A stretch of 64,000 bases of DNA from JBBSAT01 sp044223665 (GCA_044223665.1 JBGALT010000003.1:1-64000), one strand, 5' to 3'. Shown: positions 16,974 to 25,633, counted from the stretch's first letter. The notes: generated by a model from the letters alone, not told the origin. Numbers and translations: made by a program.

Positions 16974-17501
16974 GTGGCGCCCTCCACCGAGACCGTTCCG
17001 CGCGACTTCAGCGCGGTGTTCCGCGAGCACGCGCCGTCCGTGCACCGCGCGCTGCGGCGCCTGGGCGTGAGCGAGGCGGATGCGCCCGACGTGCTCCAGG
17101 AGATCTTCGTGGTCGTGCATCGCAAGCTCCCCACGTTCGAGGGGCGCTCGCAGCTGCGCACGTGGATCTACGGCATCGCGCTGCGCGTGGCGGCCGATCA
17201 CCGCAAGAGCGCCTACGTGCGGCGCGAGCGGCCGACCGACGAGCTGCCCGAGCGGGCCGGCTCGGCGCCCGAGCTGAAGGAGCTCGAGCGGCGCGAGCGC
17301 GTGGCGCAGCTCGATCGTGCGCTCGCCTCACTCACGCCCGAGAAGCGCGAGGTGCTCGTGCTCTTCGAGCTCGAGGAGATGCCGATGAAAGAGGTGGCCG
17401 CAGCCCTCGATTGCCCGCTGATGACGGCCTACACGCGCCTCTACGCGGCGCGCGAGGAGCTCAAGCGCGCGTTCGTGCGCGAGGAAGGAGGCCCGTCGTG
17501 A
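16974..17501 (+). CDS. ECF RNA polymerase sigma factor (sigma-70 family)
   Basis: 175 residues, GTG start. Region 2: FREHAPSVHRALRRLGV, then DVLQEIFVVVHRKLPTFEG and LRTWIYGIALRVAADHRK. Region 4: LASLTPEKREVLVLFELEEM, then PMKEVAAALDCPLMTAYTRLY and AREELKRAF. There is no region 1.1 or 3, as in ECF factors, so it should direct RNA polymerase to a small regulon. The stop overlaps the next gene's GTG by 4 bp (GTGA), so the membrane-anchored partner is probably its anti-sigma factor. The two genes after that (18303 and 18902) may be in the same transcription unit. Confidence 0.93.
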   Translation: MAPSTETVPRDFSAVFREHAPSVHRALRRLGVSEADAPDVLQEIFVVVHRKLPTFEGRSQLRTWIYGIALRVAADHRKSAYVRRERPTDELPERAGSAPELKELERRERVAQLDRALASLTPEKREVLVLFELEEMPMKEVAAALDCPLMTAYTRLYAAREELKRAFVREEGGPS

Positions 17502-18217
17502 GCGAAGAGCGCGATCCCGTGAGGCTGCGGGAAGATCCGGCGGCCGACGCGAGCCTGCGCGAGGCGCTCGGCGCGGTCGCGGGCGAGCGGGCCGACGATG
17601 CGATGCTCGAGCGCGTGCTCGCCGGCGTGCTCGCCTCCAGCGCGGGCAGCGGCGGCACGAGCGGCGGCGGTGGCGGTGCCAGCGCGGCGACCAAGATCGC
17701 GATCGGCCTCGGCGGCACCACGATGACGGCCGTGCTCGTCGTGCTCGCGGTGCACGGCGCCTCGATCCCGGCTGCTCCGTCGGCCGTGCCGAGCACGCTC
17801 GCGCGCGACGCTGCCGCGGTGGCCGATGCAGCGCCCGCGCTCGTCGATGCGTGGATCGCGAGCGACGCCGGCACCGATGCGAGCGCGCCAGCCCATGCCG
17901 CCGTCCACCACCCGCCGCCGCCGAGCGCGCCGCCCTCCAGCGCCGCCACGCCCCCGGAGAGCGACGAGCAGCTCCTCTTCCGCGCGATCCGCGCGCGCGA
18001 TCCGGAGGCCGGGCTCGCACTGCTCCGGCAACATCGCGCGCTCTATCCGGAGAGCGCCTCGGCCGAGGACCGCGAGGCGCAGATCGCAATCGACCTCGCG
18101 CGCCTCGGGCGGGCCGACGAGGCTGGCGCCGCCGCCGCCGCCTTCCGCGCACGCTGGCCCTCCTCGCCGGCCCTGCCGCACGTCGAGGCCGAGCTCGAGC
18201 GGATGCCGCGCGAATAG
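17498..18217 (+). CDS. Probable anti-sigma factor, single TM segment with TPR-like tail
   Basis: 239 residues. A soluble N-terminus of about 65 residues (LREALGAVAGERADDAMLER) is followed by a Gly/Ser tract, one TM segment (KIAIGLGGTTMTAVLVVLAVHG, around 68-89), a long Ala/Pro/Ser linker and a helical C-terminal part (LLFRAIRARDPEAGLALLRQ, then EDREAQIAIDLARL, AAAFRARWPSSP) that looks like two TPR-type repeats. No zinc-binding HxxxCxxC is seen. The anti-sigma role rests on the 4-bp overlap with the ECF gene and this architecture, which is common in myxobacteria. Confidence 0.72.
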   Translation: MSEERDPVRLREDPAADASLREALGAVAGERADDAMLERVLAGVLASSAGSGGTSGGGGGASAATKIAIGLGGTTMTAVLVVLAVHGASIPAAPSAVPSTLARDAAAVADAAPALVDAWIASDAGTDASAPAHAAVHHPPPPSAPPSSAATPPESDEQLLFRAIRARDPEAGLALLRQHRALYPESASAEDREAQIAIDLARLGRADEAGAAAAAFRARWPSSPALPHVEAELERMPRE

Positions 18218-18302
18218 GGCTCGTTTCGCGCACTTGCGAGATTCTTCGAGAGCCCTCCAAAAGACCGCCCCGGTCCCTCCACCCACGGTGTGGAGGCTCT
18301 CG

Positions 18303-18899
18303 ATGGCAAGGCTCGCTTCGCTCGCGCTCGTGGTGCTCGGTCTCTCGCTCGCGTCGCCCGCGGCCGCTCAGGACGCGCGTCCTCGACCGGTCCGGAGCGC
18401 GTTCGATCGCTCGTTCGCGATCGGCGTGTACGGCTCGGGCTGGCTCGGCGCGTACGCCGCGGCGGGCGGCGGCGCCCGCATCCGCTGGGAGCCCTTCGAC
18501 CTGCTCGGCTTCGACGTGTTCGGCGAGACGCACGTCGTCGAGTGGCCCGGCGCGATGCGTCACGACCACCAGCTCGGCTTCAACATGTACGTGCCCTTCG
18601 AGCTCACGAGCTGGCTGCGCGTGCGCCCGCTCTTCGGCTTCTGCGTGGTCATCTCGATGATCGAGCCCGGCGAGACCGGGACGCCGCGCGCGGACGACGT
18701 GCTCTTCGGCGTGCACGGCGGCGCCGGCATCGAGGCATCGATCGAGACGTGGGTCTCCGTGTTCCTCGACGTGCAGGCCGCCGCGTACATGGGCCACGAC
18801 CGCGCGCAGGGCGGATGGACCGGCGGCGTGGGCGGCGACTACGTGCCCTTCGGCAGCGTGCAGGGCGTGCTCGGCGTGGCCGTGCACTTCGGCGATTGA
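18303..18899 (+). CDS. Secreted outer-membrane-like beta-barrel protein
   Basis: 198 residues. A GGAGG lies 7 bases before ATG 18303. The signal peptide (ARLASLALVVLGLSLASPAAAQ) is followed by alternating amphipathic strands with Gly and aromatic residues (SFAIGVYGSGWLGAYAAAGG, HQLGFNMYVPFEL, GVHGGAGIEASIETWVSVFL) and ends on a strand, VLGVAVHFGD. That pattern fits a small eight-strand barrel, though no named family is recognised. The gene follows the sigma/anti-sigma pair by 85 bp and precedes the cytochrome gene by 2 bp. Confidence 0.72.
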   Translation: MARLASLALVVLGLSLASPAAAQDARPRPVRSAFDRSFAIGVYGSGWLGAYAAAGGGARIRWEPFDLLGFDVFGETHVVEWPGAMRHDHQLGFNMYVPFELTSWLRVRPLFGFCVVISMIEPGETGTPRADDVLFGVHGGAGIEASIETWVSVFLDVQAAAYMGHDRAQGGWTGGVGGDYVPFGSVQGVLGVAVHFGD

Positions 18900-18901
18900 C
18901 G

Positions 18902-19928
18902 ATGCGCTTCTTCGCTCTCGTCTTCGTGCTCGTGCTCCTCGCCGGCTGCGCCCGCCACGGGGGCAACGGCCTCTCGTCCACGTCGACGGCGAGCTGCACG
19001 AGCTGCCATGCCGATCACGGCGCGCAGTTCGCCACCTCGCGGCACGCCTCCGCGACGCGCTCACCCGTCTTCGAGGCGATGCTTCCGCGCGTGGAGGCGA
19101 GCTGGGGCGCGCTCTCGCGGGCCCGCTGCGAGAGCTGCCATGCGCCGGCGCACGGCGACGATCAGCGACGGGCGTCTCGTGATCGACGAAGCGCGGCCGA
19201 TCCTCGGCCCGCTCGGCAACACGGCCGCGCCGCACGGAACGCGCACGAGCGGCTTGCTCGGCGCGAGCGAGCTCTGCGCGAGCTGCCACGAGGTGAGCGG
19301 CCCGAACCTCTTCGTCGAGCACACGGGCGCCGAGCACGCGCTCGCCGTCACCGAGACCGGCGCCCCCGAGTGCGCGCGCTGTCACGTGCCGGCCGCCGCC
19401 GAGGGCCCGATCGCGCGCGGGGGTGTGTCCCGCGAGCGCCACGACCACCGCTTCGTCGGCCTCGACCCCGCGTGGGACGGCGACGAGCTCGCGCGCGCCG
19501 AGGCAACCGAGGCGAGCCGCGCGCTCGTGGCCTCCGCCCTCGAGCTCCGCTTCGTGGACGGCGCGCTCGAGCTCGAGAACGTGGGCGCCGCGCACGCGGT
19601 GCCGACCGGCGTCACGTTCTTCCGCGATCTCTGGGTCGACCTCGTCGTCACTCACGCCGACGGAAGCGTCGAGACGCTCGCGCGCGTGATCACCCTCGGC
19701 GATCGCCCGATGCGCGGCACCACGCCGGTGGCGCTCCCGACCGACGCCGATCACGTCGAGGAGAATCGCCTCGCGCCTTTCGAGGTACGCCGCGTCGCGC
19801 TGGCGCCCGACGTCGTGCATGCGGAGGCGACCCTGCGCATGCAGCCCTTCCGCGCCGACGCGCTCGAGGCGCTGGGGATCGACGCGGCGCGCGCGCCGGC
19901 GATCGAGGTCACGCGCGTCGTGCAGTGA
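18902..19928 (+). pseudogene. Tetraheme cytochrome c lipoprotein gene with a frameshift
   Basis: ATG 18902 opens a lipoprotein signal (FALVFVLVLLAGC) and then heme motifs CTSCH and CESCH. After CHAPAHG the frame is lost near 19155-19165; the continuation in another frame (ATISDGRLVIDEARP) carries CASCH and CARCH and runs to a TGA at 19928. Read through, this would be a protein of about 341 residues with four CxxCH sites and a C-terminal beta-sandwich-like region (FRDLWVDLVVTHADG). The shift fits the loss of one GC dinucleotide from a GGCGCGACG-type tract. It could be a real null mutation or a sequencing error. The role would be periplasmic or surface electron transfer. Confidence 0.75.
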
Positions 19929-19931
19929 AGG

Positions 19932-19947
19932 CTGGACAGATGTCCAG
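19932..19947. promoter_or_regulatory. 16-bp perfect palindrome over the radical SAM gene start
   Basis: CTGGACA-GA-TGTCCAG has 7-bp arms and includes the ATG at 19940-19942. It could be a dimeric repressor operator, or a hairpin that hides the start codon in mRNA. Confidence 0.45.
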
Positions 19948-21013
19948 TCCTCGCCAACGATGGGCGCTCATGGCCCATCGCACCGAGAACCCTGCGAACC
20001 GCTTCGTGGCGGTGCGCGTCGAGTGGGATGGCGAGGTCGAGGAGGGCGAGCCGACGCCGCTCGCCAAGCTCGAGGTCTACGAAGAGACGGCGCGCTCGAT
20101 CCTCGCCGAGAACGACAGCCCCGACCTCGGCTTCCGCTTCTCGATCAATCCCTACCGCGGCTGCTACCACGGCTGCGCGTACTGCTACGCGCGGCCGACG
20201 CACCCGTATCTCGGCTTCGGCGCCGGGACCGACTTCGAGCGGAAGATCGTCGTGAAGAAGAACGCGGTCGCGCTCCTGCGCGAGGCGTTCGAGAAGAAGA
20301 GCTGGCAGGGCGAGGTGATCGCGCTCTCCGGCAACACGGACTGCTACCAGCCGCTCGAAGCGAAGTACGGGCTCACGCGCGGCCTGCTCGAGGTGATGGA
20401 GGCGTACCGCAATCCCGTCGGCATCATCACCAAGAACGCGCTCGTGCGGCGCGACGTGGACGTTCTCGCGCGCCTCGCGAAGGTGGCGAACGTGCGTGTG
20501 ACGTTCTCGATCGCCTTCGCCGACGACGAGCTCGGGCGCGCGCTGGAGCCGTGGGCCTCGCCGGTCTCGCGACGCTTCGAGGCGATGAAGATGCTCGCCG
20601 ACGCGGGCATCGAGGTCGGTCACTCGCTCGCGCCGGTGATCCCCGGGCTCAACGACAGCCACATCCCGGAGCTGCTCGAGCGCGGCAAGGAGGCGGGCGC
20701 ACGCTTCGCGTTCATCACGCTCGTGCGCCTGTCGGGCGAGGTGCTGCCGATCTTCCTCGAGCGCCTCGAGCGCGCCGTGCCGCTGCGATTCGAGAAGGTG
20801 AAGAACGCGATCCTCGAGATGCGGCGCGGCGAGATGAACGACAGCCGCTTCGGCAGCCGCATGGTCGGTAGCGGCGAGCGCTGGAAGACGATCGAGCAGC
20901 TCTTCCGCCTGCACGTGAAGCGCCTCGGCATGAACGTGGAGGAGGCTCTGGAAGATCGCGGCACGACCTTCCAGCGACCGGAGAAGCCGAAGCGGCAGCT
21001 CACGCTGTTCTGA
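19940..21013 (+). CDS. Radical SAM protein, SplB/Rv2578c-like
   Basis: 357 residues. The cluster motif is CYHGCAYC (Cys75, Cys79, Cys82), the CxxxCxxC that binds the SAM [4Fe-4S] cluster, in the context NPYRGCYHGCAYCYARPTH. Further family blocks are VIALSGNTDCYQPLE, LVRRDVDVLARLAKV, GHSLAPVIPGLND and FRLHVKRLGMN. This is the group related to spore photoproduct lyase found in non-sporulating bacteria; its substrate is unknown. ATG 19940 has GAAGG 8 bases upstream; ATG 19970 (MAHRTENPANRF) is the alternative. A 16-bp palindrome spans the start. Confidence 0.9.
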   Translation: MSSPRQRWALMAHRTENPANRFVAVRVEWDGEVEEGEPTPLAKLEVYEETARSILAENDSPDLGFRFSINPYRGCYHGCAYCYARPTHPYLGFGAGTDFERKIVVKKNAVALLREAFEKKSWQGEVIALSGNTDCYQPLEAKYGLTRGLLEVMEAYRNPVGIITKNALVRRDVDVLARLAKVANVRVTFSIAFADDELGRALEPWASPVSRRFEAMKMLADAGIEVGHSLAPVIPGLNDSHIPELLERGKEAGARFAFITLVRLSGEVLPIFLERLERAVPLRFEKVKNAILEMRRGEMNDSRFGSRMVGSGERWKTIEQLFRLHVKRLGMNVEEALEDRGTTFQRPEKPKRQLTLF

Positions 21014-21053
21014 AGCTCGGCAAAGAGTGCTCGCCCCGGAGGCCCCGTACGGG

Positions 21054-21108
21054 AGCGGGCGCAGCCCGCGGACGGGAGGCGCCGGAGCGGGCGAGCCGGT
21101 CACGGCTC
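21054..21108 (+). terminator. Two GC hairpins after the radical SAM gene
   Basis: 21054-21068 forms GCGGGC/GCCCGC around GCA, and 21091-21108 forms CGAGCCG/CGGCTCG around GTCA. Neither is followed by a T run. They lie between the radical SAM stop and the flavin reductase-like start and may be transcription attenuating structures. Confidence 0.4.
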
Positions 21109-21140
21109 GGGGGGCTGGAACCTCGTGCTATGCCGCTCGC

Positions 21141-21869
21141 GTGGCGCTCCCCGAGTTCTCCGCGTTCCATCCGAGCACGCTCGCGTCGCGGGTGCGGGAG
21201 ACGCCGGATCACGTGGTGTTCGAGGTGGCCGCGACGGCCGCGATGCTCGACGCGTTCACACGGCCCGGGCAGTTCGTGAAGATGCGCGTGCACGCCGAGG
21301 ACGGGCGCGCCCACGAGGGGATCTTCGCGCTGGCGACCGCGCCCTTCGAGCGCGCGCTGCGCTTTCTCGCGCGAACCAACAACCCCGAGGGCGGCGAGGC
21401 GGCCGATCGCATCGCGGTGATGCCGATGATCGCTCCGCTCGAGATCACGCTGCCGGTCGGCGACGGCTTCGTGCTCGATCGCGCACGCGGGCGCGATCTC
21501 GCGCTCGTGGCGGTGGGCACCGCGCTCGCGCCGGTGCGGAGCGCGATGGAGGTGGTGCTGCGCGAGCGCGATGCGTACGGCGCGCTCTCGCTCGACTACG
21601 GCCTCCGCGAGCTCGGGCATCTGCCCTTCGCGCGCGACGTGGAGCGCTGGCGCGCCGCGGGCGTCGCCGTGCATCTGCACGTGAGCGCGCCTCGACCGGA
21701 CGGCTCGCTCGCCGGCGTGCGCGCGCAGGACGCGCTCTTCGATCGTCTCGGCACGCGCGCAGCGGAGACGGCGATCCTCGCCGTGGGCCACGACGCGCTG
21801 GTGCGCGAGGTCCGCGCGCGCCACGCGCAGGCCGGCGGCGACCCGACGCGCGTGCTGCACAACTACTGA
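21141..21869 (+). CDS. FAD/NAD(P)-binding ferredoxin reductase-like oxidoreductase
   Basis: 242 residues from GTG 21141. The pattern is that of the ferredoxin-NADP reductase fold: a strand-rich FAD domain (VVFEVAATAAML, RPGQFVKMRVHA, IFALATAPFE, RFLARTNNPEGGEAADRI), then MIAPLEITLPVGDGFVL and an NAD-binding half with LALVAVGTALAPVRSAMEVVL, HLHVSAPRPDG and TAILAVGHDALVREV. The usual RxYS FAD motif is not clear, so cofactor use is inferred from the fold. Related proteins transfer electrons between NAD(P)H and flavins. Single gene with a convergent TPR gene downstream. Confidence 0.78.
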   Translation: MALPEFSAFHPSTLASRVRETPDHVVFEVAATAAMLDAFTRPGQFVKMRVHAEDGRAHEGIFALATAPFERALRFLARTNNPEGGEAADRIAVMPMIAPLEITLPVGDGFVLDRARGRDLALVAVGTALAPVRSAMEVVLRERDAYGALSLDYGLRELGHLPFARDVERWRAAGVAVHLHVSAPRPDGSLAGVRAQDALFDRLGTRAAETAILAVGHDALVREVRARHAQAGGDPTRVLHNY

Positions 21870-23203
21870 GCCGGCTCGTCGTCCGCGAGCCACCCGTAGC
21901 GTGCCATCACGCCCGGCGCGATCTCCTCGGCTTCGGACGTGGCCTCGGCGTCGTCCGCTCCCTCGCGCCGTCGCACGATCGCGTCGAGCACGAAGAGCTC
22001 GGCGGTTCGCCACTCGGTCGTGCGCACCGCGTCGATCACCGCGCGTGCGTCGGCGATGCGGCCGGCGAGCAGGTACGCCATCGCCAGCCTGAGGCGCGTC
22101 TCGCCGTAGGGGCGCGCCTCGGCGTTCAGCTCGGCGATCTCGATCATCCGATCGACGTCGTCGGGCTCGAGCCGCAGCCAGTGATCGATCGCGTGACCGG
22201 CCGCTGCTTCGGGAAACAGCGCCAGCTGCGCATCGTAGCTCTGGCGCGCGGTCTCCACGAGCTCGCGTACGGCGATCTCGTCTCCGCGTGCGCGGAGCAT
22301 CCGCGCGGCTCCGTCCATGGCTTGGGGCGATCGAGTGCGCGCGGCGATGCGCTCGTAGACTTCGAGCGCGGCGTCCGCGCTCTCTTGGGCCTCGAGGATC
22401 TCGCCGAAGATCTGGTCGAGGTGCGCATCGTCCGGCGTGAGCACGCGCGCCGTGCGGATCGCGGAGAGCGCGTCGTCGAGCCGACCCCGATCACGCTCCA
22501 TCAGCGCGCGCGCGGAGAGCACCCATGCGTGGAGGGCGGGTGAGCGCGTGCACTGCTCGTGCGCGACGGCTTCGTCGAGAGCGGCAGCGGCCGCATCGAA
22601 GTGGCCCGTGTGCCAGTCGAGCTGGGCCATCGCGACCAGCGCATCGGGAGCGCGCCGGCTGGCGCGAGCTTGCTCTTCGTAGAGAGGACGCGCGCCCGCG
22701 TAGTCGCCAGCGTAGTAGTGGACGTCGGCACGCAGCGATGCGATCGCGAGACGATCGCTCGCAGAGACGAGCATCGCGCGAGAGGCGGCGTCGAGATCGG
22801 TCTCGACACGGTCGATGCGATGCATCGAGGCGTTGAGCGTCGCCCGCGCGAGGTAGGGCCCGACACCGCGCCCGTCCTCGAAGGCGCGCACGAGCGCCTC
22901 GTCTGCTTGGCGCCAGTCCTCGAAGCTGCCGGTCCGGCGCGCCCGGTCGATCGAGTAGAGCGCGACGTGCTCCCACTCGATCCAGCTGTGGGTGCTCTCG
23001 GCGCGCGCCCGGTGGCTCGCGATGTGGCGGTCGAGCACGGCGAGAGGGTCGTCTGGCGCGGCGGCCGGAGCGCTCGGCGGAGGGCTTGGCTCCGTGACGA
23101 CGCTCGAGGGCCGCACCGGGGGCGTCCGCTCGACACGCGAGATCAGGTACGGAACGACGCCCGCGACGAAGAGGGCGAGCGAGATGGGAAGGGCGCGTTT
23201 CAC
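21863..23203 (-). CDS. TPR-repeat protein with N-terminal membrane anchor
   Basis: 446 residues from GTG 23203. One N-terminal hydrophobic segment (ALPISLALFVAGVVPYLI) precedes a Pro/Ser linker and a long series of 34-residue-like helical repeats, for example ADVHYYAGDYAGARPLYEEQ, MAQLDWHTGHFDAAAAAL, ARALMERDRGRLDDALSAIR, and AMAYLLAGRIADARAVIDAV. TPR proteins act as scaffolds; no catalytic domain is attached. The last 7 bp overlap the end of the convergent reductase gene. It lies 97 bp from the DUF4331 gene pair, from which a strong terminator separates it. Confidence 0.78.
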   Translation of the reverse strand: MKRALPISLALFVAGVVPYLISRVERTPPVRPSSVVTEPSPPPSAPAAAPDDPLAVLDRHIASHRARAESTHSWIEWEHVALYSIDRARRTGSFEDWRQADEALVRAFEDGRGVGPYLARATLNASMHRIDRVETDLDAASRAMLVSASDRLAIASLRADVHYYAGDYAGARPLYEEQARASRRAPDALVAMAQLDWHTGHFDAAAAALDEAVAHEQCTRSPALHAWVLSARALMERDRGRLDDALSAIRTARVLTPDDAHLDQIFGEILEAQESADAALEVYERIAARTRSPQAMDGAARMLRARGDEIAVRELVETARQSYDAQLALFPEAAAGHAIDHWLRLEPDDVDRMIEIAELNAEARPYGETRLRLAMAYLLAGRIADARAVIDAVRTTEWRTAELFVLDAIVRRREGADDAEATSEAEEIAPGVMARYGWLADDEPAQ

Positions 23204-23239
23204 GTAGCGGCTCGTCGGCTCTCTACCTACGAAACGCGA

Positions 23240-23267
23240 AAGGGCCACCGATTGCTCGGCGGCCCTT
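23240..23267 (-). terminator. Intrinsic terminator of the DUF4331 operon
   Basis: On the minus strand AAGGGCC-x-CCGA pairs with TCGG-x-GGCCCTT around a 4-base loop, followed by TTTCGCGTTTC. It sits 34 bp after the stop at 23301. Confidence 0.8.
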
Positions 23268-23300
23268 CCAGCGGTCAGCAGAGCGAGTCGCTCAGTACCC

Positions 23301-24578
23301 TCAGGGCGTGTGGGGCGGGGCGAGGTACGGGAACGTCGTCCCGAACGCCACGTCGTTCGCCGGCGGGTTGAGCGCCATGCCGGCGAGCGAGGCGGCCGTG
23401 CAGCGGCCGCTGCCGCACGTCGAGGCTTCGCAGCCCGCCGTGAGCGCGCAGGCGTCCGCCGTCGTGCCCGCGTGCGCCTCGCACATGGCCGCGATGTCGG
23501 ACAAGCACACGCCCGTGGTCGCGCCGGTCGGCGTCCACGCGCAGTGCTCGGCAACGCCAGCCGTCGTGCAGCTCGCGGCGTCCGTGTGGTTCAAGCACGA
23601 GAAGTGCGGCGCGCACGGGCGCGTGTTCAGGAGCAGGACGCCGAGGGTGACGTCGATGACCGGGTCTGCGAGCCGGCGACCGTTCGGGAAGCCGGCGTCG
23701 ACCGACGGATCGAGACGAAGCGTGTCCGGCACGATGAGCGTCGCGACCGGCGGTGCGGACGCTCCGTCGATCGGCTGCGAGGCGCACATCGGAATCGGGA
23801 TGCCCGTCGGGAAGTACGGCGCGCCCGGCGCCGTCGTCGCCATCGGACAGGGGTGCAGGCCCGAGCTGATCAGCTGCTCGTCGAGCACGGCATGGAACGT
23901 CGCGAGGACGTTCAGCTGGCCCGGCGCATAGGTGAACGCGGCGTCGTCCATCGGCGAGCCGTCGTTGTACGTGTCCTTCGCAGCCGGATCGCCGGCGAGG
24001 ATCGCGCCACCGGGACCGATGGCCGGCCCGATCAGCGCCGTCGCCACGGCGGGCATGCCCATGCGATCGACGCGGATGTAGCCGCTGCTGCTCGTGCTCT
24101 CGACCGTGGGGTCGGTGCGCAGCGTGTTGGTGCCGCAGACGCCGCCGCCGGTCGGACCGGCGTGCGGACAGTGTGCCGTCGCCATGCCCGCGCCGCCCGC
24201 GACGCCCGCGTGATAGATGCGGCACGCGATCGAGTTGCCGTCGGTCGCGCCGGGCGTCCCCGCGGGGAACGCGAGGTCCGTGCACTGCGCCATGCAGTCG
24301 GCCGCGTCGGCGTACTGCGCGTTCGTGCCCGAGCAGTTCGCCATGACGATGGAGCAGTAGCCTGCGCAGTCGTTCGTCACCATGCCGGCGTCGTTGCCGC
24401 CGCCACCGGTGTCGGGCTCCATGCCGCTGTCGGTACCGCCGCCGCTGTCGGTGGTGCCGGTGTCGGTGCCGCCGCCGGCGTCACGCCCGGCGTCGGGCGT
24501 CGCGGCCGGCGGATTGTTGCAACCGGCCGCCGCGAGAGCGAGCGCCGAGCACGCGAAGAGGAAACGAGTCTTGTTCAT
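23301..24578 (-). CDS. Cys-rich lipoprotein, second gene of a DUF4331 pair
   Basis: 425 residues. GAGGAGG precedes ATG 24578. Signal ALALAAAGC, then a Gly/Asp/Thr/Ser linker (DAGRDAGGGTDTGTTDSGGG) and a long exported part with about 20 cysteines. Its first half (CAGYCSIVMANC, ADCMAQC, ACRIYHAG) resembles short Cys-rich myxobacterial lipoprotein domains; the second half (PSVDAGFPNGRRLADPVIDV, LGVLLLN) resembles the end of DUF4331 proteins, where PNGRR..DPVID.. is recurrent. It lies 12 bp downstream of the other DUF4331 gene and is therefore in one operon. Function unknown. Confidence 0.78.
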   Translation of the reverse strand: MNKTRFLFACSALALAAAGCNNPPAATPDAGRDAGGGTDTGTTDSGGGTDSGMEPDTGGGGNDAGMVTNDCAGYCSIVMANCSGTNAQYADAADCMAQCTDLAFPAGTPGATDGNSIACRIYHAGVAGGAGMATAHCPHAGPTGGGVCGTNTLRTDPTVESTSSSGYIRVDRMGMPAVATALIGPAIGPGGAILAGDPAAKDTYNDGSPMDDAAFTYAPGQLNVLATFHAVLDEQLISSGLHPCPMATTAPGAPYFPTGIPIPMCASQPIDGASAPPVATLIVPDTLRLDPSVDAGFPNGRRLADPVIDVTLGVLLLNTRPCAPHFSCLNHTDAASCTTAGVAEHCAWTPTGATTGVCLSDIAAMCEAHAGTTADACALTAGCEASTCGSGRCTAASLAGMALNPPANDVAFGTTFPYLAPPHTP

Positions 24579-24590
24579 GTTCGTTCCTCC

Positions 24591-25307
24591 TCAGTTGAAG
24601 CGCGACGTGGAGCCCCAGACGCGGATCGCGCCTGCGGCGCCGAGCGCGCTGGTGGGGAATTGGACGACGATCGCCGGGGTGTTGAGCCCGGCGAAGAAGT
24701 CCCGCGACATGCCGGGATGCGAGAGCGAGTAGAAGCTCGTCAGTGCGCCGGTCGCGAGCAGGGTCCGGAAGCCTTCGAGGTCGAAGAAGAAGGCGTCGTC
24801 GAAGACGCCCGCCTGCACACGGACCTCGCCGCGCGCGAGGGCGTGCTCGGTCGCGCCGCGGATCGCGCCGGCGTAGATGGGCGTTCCGCTGCTCGCGAAG
24901 GTCGCTTCGACGTAGCAGTGATCGCCGGTGTCGGCGCCGAAGCGCACGTTGATCGTGTGCTCGTCCCCGAAGTCGCCCGCCGTCTCGCCGTTCGTGTCGA
25001 TGTGGATCTGGTACAGGACGTCCGGATCGCAGGGGACCGCGCTCAGGTCGGCGGGCGCGTTCGGCCCATCGAAGCTCATCACGAGCGTGGTCGTCTGGCT
25101 CGCGCCGGCGGCGCCGTTCGTCCAGGCGAACACGTCCGCGATGTCTGCCGCGCGGTCGTCGGTCGCCGGGGTCGCGCTGTGCACGCGATTCGGCGGATCG
25201 AGGTGATCCGCGGCTTCGGCGGGGGCTCCCTGCGTGGCCGCGAAGGCGCCGGCGCCTCCGAGGACGAGCACGAGGAGCGCCCACAATTTGGGGCGATTTG
25301 CTTTCAT
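24591..25307 (-). CDS. DUF4331 family secreted protein
   Basis: 238 residues. A GGGAGGT lies about 10 bases before ATG 25307. The signal peptide (LWALLVLVLGGAGAFAATQ) is followed by the DUF4331 opening ADHLDPPNRV, ADIADVFAWTNG, TLVMSFDGPN, then VLYQIHIDTNG and AGVFDDAFFFDLEGFR. DUF4331 is known only as a domain of exported proteins. This copy ends after the first half (IRVWGSTSRFN) and the next gene carries the matching C-terminal-like half, so the two products may together correspond to a single long DUF4331 protein (inference). Confidence 0.82.
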   Translation of the reverse strand: MKANRPKLWALLVLVLGGAGAFAATQGAPAEAADHLDPPNRVHSATPATDDRAADIADVFAWTNGAAGASQTTTLVMSFDGPNAPADLSAVPCDPDVLYQIHIDTNGETAGDFGDEHTINVRFGADTGDHCYVEATFASSGTPIYAGAIRGATEHALARGEVRVQAGVFDDAFFFDLEGFRTLLATGALTSFYSLSHPGMSRDFFAGLNTPAIVVQFPTSALGAAGAIRVWGSTSRFN

Positions 25308-25633
25308 TCTACGTTACCTCCCACGAGAGACGCACCCATTGCGCCCTCTTCGGTGCCCTCTGCCGCGTCCGAATGCGTCAAAGGAGCACCTGGCCGTACC
25401 CAGTACGAGCCAACCCGAGCCGAGGATCGACGGCCCCCCGAAGACGGCCTCCCCCCGGTCCAGAGCGCCCATCGTGGGCCCGAAGTCGCCCTCTCCGCAA
25501 GAGAGGCAGTTTTCTGCGGGGCCAACGGACGCGGCCCGCCGCCACCCCGCCGCCACCTCCGCCAGCGCGGGGCACGATCTCGCGCGTTTCCGGAGGATCC
25601 CCTTCGGATCGGCGCCTGCTGGAGCTCCGGGGC
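25308..25633. other. 326-bp divergent intergenic region
   Basis: I see no convincing gene here. It separates the DUF4331 operon (minus) from the lipoprotein operon (plus) and should contain both promoters. On the minus strand a TTGACG near 25376-25381 is a possible -35. A small dyad, CGTAC-CCA-GTACG, lies at 25394-25406 and a CCTCTC/GAGAGG hairpin followed by CAGTTTT at 25491-25514. Confidence 0.5.

Noticed and set aside
12374..17161. 1595-codon minus-strand frame opposite lhr
   Set aside because: Shadow of the Lhr codons (antisense frame without stops because of high GC3); no domain sense, while Lhr has all helicase motifs.
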